Positions 1 through 7,264 of a stretch of DNA of 13,181 bases are shown here, piece after piece. Made by a program: the position numbers and the translations under genes. Source of the DNA: DASYQD01 sp036005845 (GTDB lineage: Bacteria > Acidobacteriota > Thermoanaerobaculia > Multivoradales > JAIOJS01); contig DASYQD010000047.1 of NCBI GenBank assembly GCA_036005845.1, positions 1-13,181 of the forward strand. Reading direction: 5' to 3'. Below the pieces are notes generated by a model, which saw nothing but the letters and a program-made list of their open reading frames with translations, made no database searches and was not told the origin of the DNA. Position 1 is the first letter of the stretch. The number at the start of each line of letters is the position of its first letter.

Positions 1-29
1 GGGTTGGGGGTCGGGGGGTGAGGGGTGGG
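1..29 (+). other. G-run cluster, potential G-quadruplex
   Basis: Five consecutive G-runs of 3, 5, 6, 4 and 3 bases are separated by loops of 1-3 bases (G1-3, G6-10, G13-18, G22-25, G27-29). This satisfies the usual four-run G-quadruplex pattern on the plus strand. It lies upstream of the rpsO leader, in a stretch (1-140) where I see no credible gene. Whether it folds, or acts on rpsO or on the gene to the left, is not known from the sequence. Confidence 0.5.
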
Positions 30-120
30 ATTGTGCCCTGGCAACCCAAGATCGTCTTCACCTGACGGCGGTTCTTTCGCATCGCCGTGCTGTGAGATAC
101 TTGCACCATTGAGAACGAGA

Positions 121-140
121 ACGCGTAAAGGACGCGTAAA
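121..140 (+). repeat. 9-bp direct repeat in the rpsO leader
   Basis: ACGCGTAAA occurs at 121-129 and again at 132-140, giving an 11-bp period, close to one helical turn. Each copy contains the palindrome ACGCGT. The pair lies 28-47 bases upstream of the rpsO start and could be a protein-binding site, or part of the core promoter and leader. A TTGAGA hexamer at 109-114 and a TAAACT hexamer at 137-142 resemble promoter elements, but their 22-base spacing is too long for a standard pair. Confidence 0.45.
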
Positions 141-151
141 CTAAAGAAGGC

Positions 152-162
152 AGGAGGAGGAG
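152..162 (+). promoter_or_regulatory. Strong Shine-Dalgarno of rpsO that fixes a TTG start
   Basis: The purine tract AGGAGGAGGAG ends five bases before the TTG at 168. It is the strongest ribosome binding site seen in the window. It supports the unusual TTG start, because the next residues (Ala-Gln-Ala-Arg-Glu-Val) match the normal N-terminus of S15. Confidence 0.8.
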
Positions 163-167
163 CCGCC

Positions 168-437
168 TTGGCCCAAGCGAGAGAAGTCAAAGATCAGATC
201 ATCCGGGACTACCGGACCCACGACAAGGACACCGGGTCTCCGGAAGTGCAGATCGCCCTGCTCACGACCCGCATCAACGAGCTCACCGATCACTTCAAGA
301 CCCACGGCAAGGACCACCACAGCCGGCGCGGTCTGCTGAAGCTGGTGGGTCAGCGCCGCCGCCTGCTCGACTACCTCAAGGGCAAGGACGGCAGCCGCTA
401 CCGCACCACCATCGAGCGTCTCGGGATCCGCAAGTAG
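168..437 (+). CDS. rpsO: 30S ribosomal protein S15
   Basis: This encodes S15, a primary-binding protein of the small ribosomal subunit. It contacts the central domain of 16S rRNA and helps form bridges to the 50S subunit. The product is 89 residues, the usual family length. It carries the S15 signature: a TGSPEVQIALLTTRI segment around residues 21-35, then the HFKTHGKDHHSRRGLLKLV block around 42-60, then RRRLLDYLK, ending in RLGIRK. The start is TTG at 168, chosen because of the strong purine tract just upstream and the match of the N-terminus to the family. It is followed 153 bases later by pnp in the same direction, the classic rpsO-pnp order. In enterobacteria S15 represses its own translation through its leader; the leader here (direct repeat at 121-140) has no recognisable equivalent. 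Identification is secure. Confidence 0.98.
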   Translation: MAQAREVKDQIIRDYRTHDKDTGSPEVQIALLTTRINELTDHFKTHGKDHHSRRGLLKLVGQRRRLLDYLKGKDGSRYRTTIERLGIRK

Positions 438-490
438 CGGGCGCCTTCCGCACCCCATCCCCCAACGACGTCGGCTTTGGGCAGTCAGCG

Positions 491-505
491 CCGGCAACGT
501 GCCGG
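491..505 (+). other. Stem-loop 1 in the rpsO-pnp gap
   Basis: CCGGCA (491-496) and TGCCGG (500-505) form a perfect 6-bp stem with a three-base loop. No U-tract follows, so it is not an intrinsic terminator. It sits one base upstream of a second hairpin. Together they occupy the place where the enterobacterial pnp leader has an RNase III-cleaved structure used for PNPase autoregulation. A similar role here is inference from position only. Confidence 0.5.
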
Positions 506-506
506 T

Positions 507-528
507 CGCTCGAGGTTTGCCCCGAGCG
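507..528 (+). other. Stem-loop 2 in the rpsO-pnp gap
   Basis: CGCTCG (507-512) pairs perfectly with CGAGCG (523-528). Inside the 10-base loop, GG (514-515) can pair with CC (520-521) around TTTG, extending the helix past one mismatch. No T-run follows, so transcription probably reads through into pnp. It is a candidate RNA-processing or stability element of the rpsO-pnp transcript. Confidence 0.5.
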
Positions 529-590
529 CCCGACGTCCCCCGCGACCCCTCGTGTGAGCGGTCGCCGTCGTCAACAGAAAAGAGAAAGAC

Positions 591-2873
<2,283 letters not shown>

Positions 2874-2902
2874 CCCCATCGCCGATAACCGCGAACGACA
2901 AG

Positions 2903-2928
2903 GGCCCTCGCTCGCGCGAGGGCCTTTT
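2903..2928 (+). terminator. Rho-independent terminator after pnp
   Basis: GGCCCTCGC (2903-2911) and GCGAGGGCC (2916-2924) form a perfect 9-bp GC-rich stem with loop TCGC, followed immediately by TTTT (2925-2928). It lies 29 bases after the pnp stop. It should end the rpsO-pnp transcript and separate it from the glycosyltransferase pair. It is the clearest intrinsic terminator in the window. Confidence 0.9.
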
Positions 2929-2930
2929 CG

Positions 2931-2959
2931 TTGCGGGAGCTCGTGCGATCCTCGATAAA
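2931..2959 (+). promoter_or_regulatory. Candidate promoter of the glycosyltransferase pair
   Basis: TTGCGG (2931-2936) and GATAAA (2954-2959) are separated by exactly 17 bases, just after the pnp terminator. The -35 matches consensus only in TTG and the -10 in four of six positions. Initiation would fall near 2966, leaving a leader of only about six bases before the ATG at 2972. That fits the absence of any Shine-Dalgarno sequence. The call rests on position and spacing. Confidence 0.4.
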
Positions 2960-2971
2960 CTCGCGCGCCCG

Positions 2972-4141
2972 ATGTCGCTCTCGGTCTGCTGCCTGACCGG
3001 CGCTCCCGCCAGGCCGGTGATCGCCGCGCTGTCTCCGCTGCGCGGCATCGCTTCCGAGATCGTGCTGGCCGTCGACGCGCGGGTCGGCAGGCGTACCCTG
3101 GTCGAGTACGCCGCCTTCGCCGACCGCGTCGTGCCGGTCGAATACGAGCCGCCCTTCGAGCGCTACCTCGCCTGCCTGCACGGGCTCTGCCGCGGTGACT
3201 GGGTGCTGCGGCTCGACGCCGACGAGGTGCCGAGCCGCAGCCTGATCGCCGCGCTGCCCGGCCTGGTCGCGCGCCGCGACGTGCTGCAGTACTACCTGCC
3301 CACCCGCTGGGTCTTCCCGCGTGCCGATCGCTGGCTCGACGAGTGGCCGTGGAGCCCCGACCATCACAACCGCCTGGTGCGCCGCGATCCGCTGCTCTGG
3401 TTCTCGGGCCGGCTGCACAGCGAGGCGGCGGCGGTCTTCCCCAGCGAATACGTCGAGGCGCCGCTCTATCACCTCGATACCGTGCTCAGCGACCGGCGCG
3501 CGCGGCTCGCGAAGGTAGCCGCCTACCAGTCGTTGCCGCCGTCGCTGCGGGCGTCCGCCGCCGATGGGTCGACCGAAGAGATCTACCTGCCGGAGGACTT
3601 CGCGACGCTGCCGCCGGCGGAGGTGCCGGCGGAAGACCGCGACCTCATCGACGCCGTCCTGCGCGCCACCCGTGCCCGGGCGGCGCCGCGACCGACTCGG
3701 CGCGCCGTGCCCGAGCGGACGGTGAGGCGAGCCGACGTCGATCGCACCTGGGCGCAGCGCCCGCTGCCGCCGGCGGCCTACGTTGCCGACCTCGCACCGG
3801 CGGACGCTCACCGCCGCCTGGTCGCGGGCGAGCATCGGCCGTTCCGCGTCCAGGTGACCAACCGCGGCGCGGAGCTGTGGCCGGGCGGCGAGCGCGAGCC
3901 GTTGATCCGCATCGCCTATCGCTGGTGCGACGCCGCCGGCGCCGCGCTGCCGGGCGAAGGCTTTCGCACTGCCCTGCCGGCGGCGTTGGGACCGGGCGCG
4001 ACCTGCGTCGTCTCGGCCATCGTCGCGGCGCCGGCGACGGCCGGCGACTACCTCCTCGAGCTCGACCTGGTGCACGAGCTCGTGCGCTGGTTCGGCTCAC
4101 CGCTGCGGCTGCCGATGCGAGTCGAGGCAGCTCTCGGATGA
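2972..4141 (+). CDS. GT2-like glycosyltransferase with C-terminal Ig-like domain (copy 1)
   Basis: This is a probable cytoplasmic sugar transferase of the GT-A fold, 389 residues. The N-terminus (LSVCCLTGAPARPVIAAL) and the segment SEIVLAVDARVG resemble the nucleotide-sugar binding half of GT2 enzymes. LRLDADEV at 80-86 supplies the metal-binding D-x-D (D82, D84) followed by a conserved Glu. A YYLPTRWVFP...H-N-R-LV region and GRLHSE (about 143-148) look like the acceptor half. From about 288 to 385 there is a separate beta-rich domain (VQVTNRGAELWPGG, IAYRW, LELDLVHELVRWF) of the Ig-like type found attached to exopolysaccharide and LPS enzymes. No signal peptide or membrane segment is seen. 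There is no ribosome binding site; the start is taken from the homologous N-terminus of copy 2. Its stop overlaps the next start (ATGA), implying coupled translation. Sugar donor and acceptor cannot be read from the sequence. Confidence 0.8.
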   Translation: MSLSVCCLTGAPARPVIAALSPLRGIASEIVLAVDARVGRRTLVEYAAFADRVVPVEYEPPFERYLACLHGLCRGDWVLRLDADEVPSRSLIAALPGLVARRDVLQYYLPTRWVFPRADRWLDEWPWSPDHHNRLVRRDPLLWFSGRLHSEAAAVFPSEYVEAPLYHLDTVLSDRRARLAKVAAYQSLPPSLRASAADGSTEEIYLPEDFATLPPAEVPAEDRDLIDAVLRATRARAAPRPTRRAVPERTVRRADVDRTWAQRPLPPAAYVADLAPADAHRRLVAGEHRPFRVQVTNRGAELWPGGEREPLIRIAYRWCDAAGAALPGEGFRTALPAALGPGATCVVSAIVAAPATAGDYLLELDLVHELVRWFGSPLRLPMRVEAALG

Positions 4142-5385
4142 CCCGGGTGAGGCTGTCGGTCTGCTGCGCGACCAACGACCCCGGCCCTCGGCTGCGCGCG
4201 CTGCTCGGCCCGCTGCGCGAGATCGCGGACCAGATCGTGGTGGCGGTCGACAGCCGCGTCGACGCCGGCCGGCTGGGCCACTACGCGGCGATCGCCGATC
4301 GCCTGGTGCGCTTCGAGTACGCCGATCCGATGGAGAGCGCCTCCGCATGGCTGGCCAGCCTCTGCGAGGGCGACTGGATCCTGCGGCTCGACGGCGACGA
4401 AGTCCTGAGCCCGGCGCTGGTCGAGGGGCTGCCGCGGCTGCTCGGTCGCGACGACGTCCACCAGTTCCACGTCCGCTGCCGCTGGCTGTTTCCCGACGCC
4501 GGGCACTACCTCGACGAGCCGCCGTGGAATTACCTCTCGCCGCGACTGGTGCGCAACGACCCGGCGACCTTGCGCTTCGAGGGCCGGCTGCACTCGGGCG
4601 TCATCACCGACGGCGTGCCGGCAGCCGTGCTGCTCGACACGCCCTACTACCACCTCGATTCGCTGCTGCGCGACGAGGCGACGCGGCGCGCCAAGCTGAA
4701 GCGCCGCTACCACGGCGCCGAGGAGCGCTGGAAACCTTACGGCAGCGACGGCGACTCGACGCTCTACTACCTGCCCGAATCGGCGCGCGAACCGCGCCTC
4801 GCCGACGTGCCGGCGGGCGACCGCGAAGCCATCGCACGCGTCCTCGACGCGAGAGGGCCCGAAGCACCGACGCCGCCCGGGCTCGACGTGCCTCTGATTC
4901 GACGCTGCGAGATCGAGCGGCACTGGAGCCATCGCAAGCTGCGTCGCTCAGCGTACTCAGCCTCGCTCGAGCTGCTCGACCGCGACCTCACCTTCCGCCC
5001 GGGCCAGCATCGCCCGGTGAGGTTGCGCGTCACCAACCGCGGCGACGAGCCGTGGCCCGGCGGCTCGCTGTCGCCGTGGGTGCGCATCGCTTACCGCTGG
5101 CTCGACGAGACGAGCGCCGCCGAGGAGTTCCGCACCGATCTACCAGGTCCCGTGGCTCCCGGCCGCACCGTCGTCGCGCCGCTGCTGATCGCCGCGCCTG
5201 CGGAGCCCGGGACCCACCCCATCGAGATCGACCTCGTGCACGAGCACGTGCGGTGGTTCCAGTGCTCGACGCGGGCGCTGATCCAAGTGGCTGAGCGCTC
5301 GCGACCGCCGCTGCCGCGCGTCGAAGCGCGGCCGCCGGGTCGCTGGCGCAGCCTGCGCGACTGGCGGCAGCACCGCGCCCGCTAG
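4138..5385 (+). CDS. GT2-like glycosyltransferase with C-terminal Ig-like domain (copy 2)
   Basis: This 415-residue paralogue of the preceding gene keeps the same architecture. It has RLSVCCATNDPGP at the N-terminus, DQIVVAVDSRVDAG, the metal motif LRLDGDEV (D85, D87), then RWLFP, PRLVRNDP and GRLHS. The C-terminal Ig-like domain spans about 291-385 (LRVTNRGDEPWPGG, IAYRW, IEIDLVHEHVRWF). A 30-residue Arg/Pro-rich tail that copy 1 lacks follows. The open frame extends upstream, but the ATG at 4138 is chosen because it overlaps the stop of copy 1 as ATGA and begins exactly where the paralogues align. The pair therefore arose by tandem duplication and probably makes two related glycosidic additions, or one hetero-oligomeric enzyme. 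A surface polysaccharide or glycoprotein target is inferred from the family only. Confidence 0.8.
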   Translation: MTRVRLSVCCATNDPGPRLRALLGPLREIADQIVVAVDSRVDAGRLGHYAAIADRLVRFEYADPMESASAWLASLCEGDWILRLDGDEVLSPALVEGLPRLLGRDDVHQFHVRCRWLFPDAGHYLDEPPWNYLSPRLVRNDPATLRFEGRLHSGVITDGVPAAVLLDTPYYHLDSLLRDEATRRAKLKRRYHGAEERWKPYGSDGDSTLYYLPESAREPRLADVPAGDREAIARVLDARGPEAPTPPGLDVPLIRRCEIERHWSHRKLRRSAYSASLELLDRDLTFRPGQHRPVRLRVTNRGDEPWPGGSLSPWVRIAYRWLDETSAAEEFRTDLPGPVAPGRTVVAPLLIAAPAEPGTHPIEIDLVHEHVRWFQCSTRALIQVAERSRPPLPRVEARPPGRWRSLRDWRQHRAR

Positions 5386-5404
5386 CGCGACGCGCCGCCG
5401 CCAG
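5361..5404. terminator. Imperfect hairpin between convergent genes, possible terminator
   Basis: CTGGCGGC (5361-5368) pairs with GCCGCCAG (5397-5404). Inside, CGCGC (5374-5378) pairs with GCGCG (5385-5389) around a six-base loop. The structure spans the stop codon of the upstream glycosyltransferase and ends about 20 bases before the stop of the convergent minus-strand gene. It is symmetrical, so it could form in either transcript. No T-run follows on either strand, so a terminator role is weakly supported. Confidence 0.3.
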
Positions 5405-5425
5405 CCGCCATCGTTCGCCGCAACC

Positions 5426-6679
5426 TCAGCGCACGTTCAGCCGCCGCGCCGCGATGCTCGGCTGCTGATCCGAGCTCTCCCAGGAGATGAGCACGCGGCC
5501 GTCGGCGTTGGCGGTCACCGCCACGTCGCGGAAGGTCGGCCGGATCTGCCGCTCGCTGATCCACACCGCGTCGCCCACCGGCGCGCCGAGCGCGTCGAGC
5601 TCGACGGCAGCGACGTTGATGCGGCCGCTCTTCCAACCGATCCACGACAGCGCGAAGTGCCCGCCGGTCATCGCGGCGAGCGCGGGCGCGAGCTGCGGCG
5701 CGCCGGCGCCGACGCTGCCGGCGTAGAGCCGCACCTGCGGCCCGATCAAGCCGCCCTGCGCGCCCACCGCCTGCCCGTAGACGTAGAAGAAGCCGAGGTA
5801 CTCCTCGGGCTGCTCGCTCTGGAAGGCGACGAGGAAGTCACCGTTGCCGTCGGCGGCGACGGCCGGGCGCATCTGCCGATACGCCGTCGTCGTGCTGATG
5901 CGGAACGCGGACCCCACCGGCGCGCCGGCGTTGTCGAGCAGGCGGCCGAAGACGCCGAGCTGGTTCTCGTCCGGGCCGTCCCAGGCGACGAGGATGCGGT
6001 TGCGACCGTTGCTGGCGAGCGCCGGGCGGAGCTGGCCGGTGCCCTCGCCGATGGCGATGTCGTCGCCTACCGGCTTGCCGGACGCGTCGAGCGCGCGGCC
6101 GACGATGCTGCCCGTCGCCACGTCCTCCCACGCCGCGAAGAAGCCGCCCGGCCGCGCCACCAGCCGCGGCGTGCGCTGCAGGCCGGCGGCGCCGGCATTG
6201 ACGCGGAAGCGGTCGCCGAGCGGCGAGCCGCTGGCCGAGAAGCGTTGCACCAGCACGTCCTGCTCCTCGATGCGCCGCGTCTCCGAGAAATACGACGAGC
6301 GTACGTACGCGCGCTCCTCCGTCCAGGCGACGAGCAGGTCGCCGGTGGACGAATACGCGACCGCCGGATCGCGGCGGTTGTAGAGGATCCCCGCGAACGG
6401 CAGCGTCGGCAGGTCGGGGTTGGAGACCAGCGTCACCTCTTGGCCCGCGGGCATGCCGCTCACCTTGTAGAACTGCGCGCGGATGCCGCGCTGGTCGTTC
6501 TCCCAGGCGACCACGGTCGTGCCGGTGGCGCTGAACGCGGTGGCCGGGTTCTTCTGCTGGAAATCGGTGCGCCCGTTGACGCGCACCTGCGCTCCCTCGG
6601 TGCGGATCGCGGCCGCGGCCGGCAGGGCGAGTAGGCAGAGACAGACGGCCGACAGTCCGCTGCGGAGACTCGGTCTCAT
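5426..6679 (-). CDS. Secreted seven-repeat protein, probable beta-propeller
   Basis: This 417-residue exported protein is not matched to a named family. A signal peptide is clear: basic MRPSLR, a hydrophobic stretch to LALPAAAA, with likely cleavage near residue 24. The mature part holds seven repeats spaced about 49-65 residues. Each has a 'P-x-V/L-A-...-G-..LVAW' strand (AW-like motifs near 59, 119, 184, 233, 286, 346 and 400) followed by a 'RxxDxxGxPVGD..xI' strand (for example 195-210, 246-261 and 358-375). The first half-repeat at the N-terminus (EGAQVRVN) and the last at the C-terminus (SIAARRLNVR) complement each other, as in a closed propeller. There are no Cys in the mature part and no obvious catalytic residues, so a binding or scaffold role is likely. 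The ATG at 6679 has a good AAGGAGGGG upstream. It is transcribed divergently from the phasin gene and shares its palindrome-rich control region. Confidence 0.75.
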   Translation of the reverse strand: MRPSLRSGLSAVCLCLLALPAAAAIRTEGAQVRVNGRTDFQQKNPATAFSATGTTVVAWENDQRGIRAQFYKVSGMPAGQEVTLVSNPDLPTLPFAGILYNRRDPAVAYSSTGDLLVAWTEERAYVRSSYFSETRRIEEQDVLVQRFSASGSPLGDRFRVNAGAAGLQRTPRLVARPGGFFAAWEDVATGSIVGRALDASGKPVGDDIAIGEGTGQLRPALASNGRNRILVAWDGPDENQLGVFGRLLDNAGAPVGSAFRISTTTAYRQMRPAVAADGNGDFLVAFQSEQPEEYLGFFYVYGQAVGAQGGLIGPQVRLYAGSVGAGAPQLAPALAAMTGGHFALSWIGWKSGRINVAAVELDALGAPVGDAVWISERQIRPTFRDVAVTANADGRVLISWESSDQQPSIAARRLNVR

Positions 6680-6715
6680 GGGGGTTCCCCTCCTTGGTTG
6701 CTGTCCGCGCCGCCG

Positions 6716-6745
6716 ATTCTAATGCTGATGCAGCATTGACTGCAA
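6716..6745 (-). promoter_or_regulatory. Candidate promoter of the secreted repeat protein
   Basis: Read on the minus strand, TTGCAG (plus positions 6740-6745) and TAGAAT (6716-6721) are separated by 18 bases. The -10 matches consensus at five of six positions. The first palindrome (6721-6737) fills almost the whole spacer, so a protein bound there would block this promoter. The predicted start of transcription leaves a leader of about 30 bases containing the ribosome binding site. Confidence 0.5.
6721..6737. promoter_or_regulatory. Palindromic operator candidate 1
   Basis: AATGCTG-atg-CAGCATT is a perfect 7-bp inverted repeat, 17 bp overall, centred at 6729. It lies between the -35 and -10 of the minus-strand promoter. 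It shares outer TGC/GCA half-sites with the other three dyads, but its half-sites are two bases closer together. Confidence 0.55.
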
Positions 6746-6747
6746 GC

Positions 6748-6764
6748 TTGCCGCACTGCGGCAT
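6748..6764. promoter_or_regulatory. Palindromic operator candidate 2
   Basis: TTGCCGCACTGCGGCAT contains a perfect 7-bp dyad (TGCCGCA / TGCGGCA) around a central C at 6756. It overlaps a separate perfect 10-bp palindrome GCAAGCTTGC at 6742-6751. It is followed by TAAAC, as is site 3. It lies upstream of the -35 elements of both divergent promoters and could act on either. Confidence 0.6.
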
Positions 6765-6771
6765 AAACCGA

Positions 6772-6799
6772 TTGACAATGCCGCAGTGCGGTGTAAACT
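6772..6799 (+). promoter_or_regulatory. Promoter of the phasin-family gene
   Basis: TTGACA (6772-6777) is a perfect -35 hexamer. TAAACT (6794-6799), matching consensus at four of six positions, lies 16 bases downstream. Transcription should begin near 6806. This is the best -35 box in the window and predicts strong expression when not repressed. Dyad 3 fills the spacer and dyad 4 covers the start point, a layout typical of repression by occlusion. Confidence 0.65.
6778..6794. promoter_or_regulatory. Palindromic operator candidate 3
   Basis: ATGCCGCAGTGCGGTGT is the same motif as site 2 with one broken outer pair, centred at 6786, 30 bp from the centre of site 2. It fits exactly between the -35 and -10 of the phasin promoter. 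Confidence 0.55.
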
Positions 6800-6815
6800 T
6801 GCCGCGTTCCGGCAA
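6799..6815. promoter_or_regulatory. Palindromic operator candidate 4
   Basis: TTGCCGCGTTCCGGCAA has perfect 6-bp outer arms (TTGCCG / CGGCAA) with the same half-site spacing as sites 2 and 3. It is centred at 6807, 21 bp (two helical turns) from the centre of site 3. It covers the predicted transcription start of the phasin gene. Confidence 0.55.
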
Positions 6816-6856
6816 TTCGCCGTGACCGACGATCACCGATCACGAGGAGAGATCCC

Positions 6857-7264
6857 ATGGCCACCGCGCCCGTCCGCACGCAGGTCAAGAAGCAGCTCGA
6901 CGACGTCACCTCCGAGGTGAGCAAGTCCGCCCACCAGGTCTTCCTCGCCGGCCTCGGCGCCGCCGCGCTGTCGCAGCAGGAGGGCGGCCGCTTCTTCGAC
7001 CGCCTCGTCACCCGCGGCCGCAAGGTCGAGGCCGAGGGCAAGAAGAAGGTCACCCGCACGACGAATCAGGGCAGGAAGCAGCTCGACGCGGCGAAGAAGC
7101 GCGCCACGCAGGCGTTCGACCGCGTTCAGGGCGAGCTCGACAGCCGCCTCGGCAAGGTGGCCAACCGTCTCGGCATCCCGAGTCAGGACCAGATCCGCCT
7201 CCTCACCGACCGCGTCGCCGAGCTGACGCGGAAGGTCGAGGGCCTGCAGCGCGCCGCGCGCTAG
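6857..7264 (+). CDS. Phasin-family (PHA granule-associated) protein
   Basis: This small 135-residue, Lys/Arg-rich, almost wholly helical protein resembles the PhaI/PhaF type of polyhydroxyalkanoate granule protein. Phasins coat PHA granules and control their number and segregation. The supporting segments are the amphipathic stretch HQVFLAGLGAAALSQQEGG (26-44), which matches the 'WLAGLGAY....EG..LF..LV..G' core of the family, then a basic middle (51-90). A C-terminal heptad zipper follows (LGIPSQDQIRLLTDRVAEL, 105-123), the usual 'IP.. .I..L...V..L' phasin ending used for oligomerisation. There is no signal peptide. The start at 6857 has GAGGAGAG six to thirteen bases upstream. It has its own strong promoter with operator-like dyads. 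Its TAG stop shares the CTAG with the convergent carboxypeptidase gene. No PHA synthase is in the window, so a related helical DNA- or membrane-associated role cannot be excluded. Confidence 0.75.
   Translation: MATAPVRTQVKKQLDDVTSEVSKSAHQVFLAGLGAAALSQQEGGRFFDRLVTRGRKVEAEGKKKVTRTTNQGRKQLDAAKKRATQAFDRVQGELDSRLGKVANRLGIPSQDQIRLLTDRVAELTRKVEGLQRAAR

Noticed and set aside
3..65. A short frame ending '...VPWQPKIVFT' at a TGA (63-65) that might be the tail of an upstream gene
   Set aside because: Only about 20 residues are visible, mostly encoded by G-runs with codon use unlike the rest of the window, so no gene can be supported.
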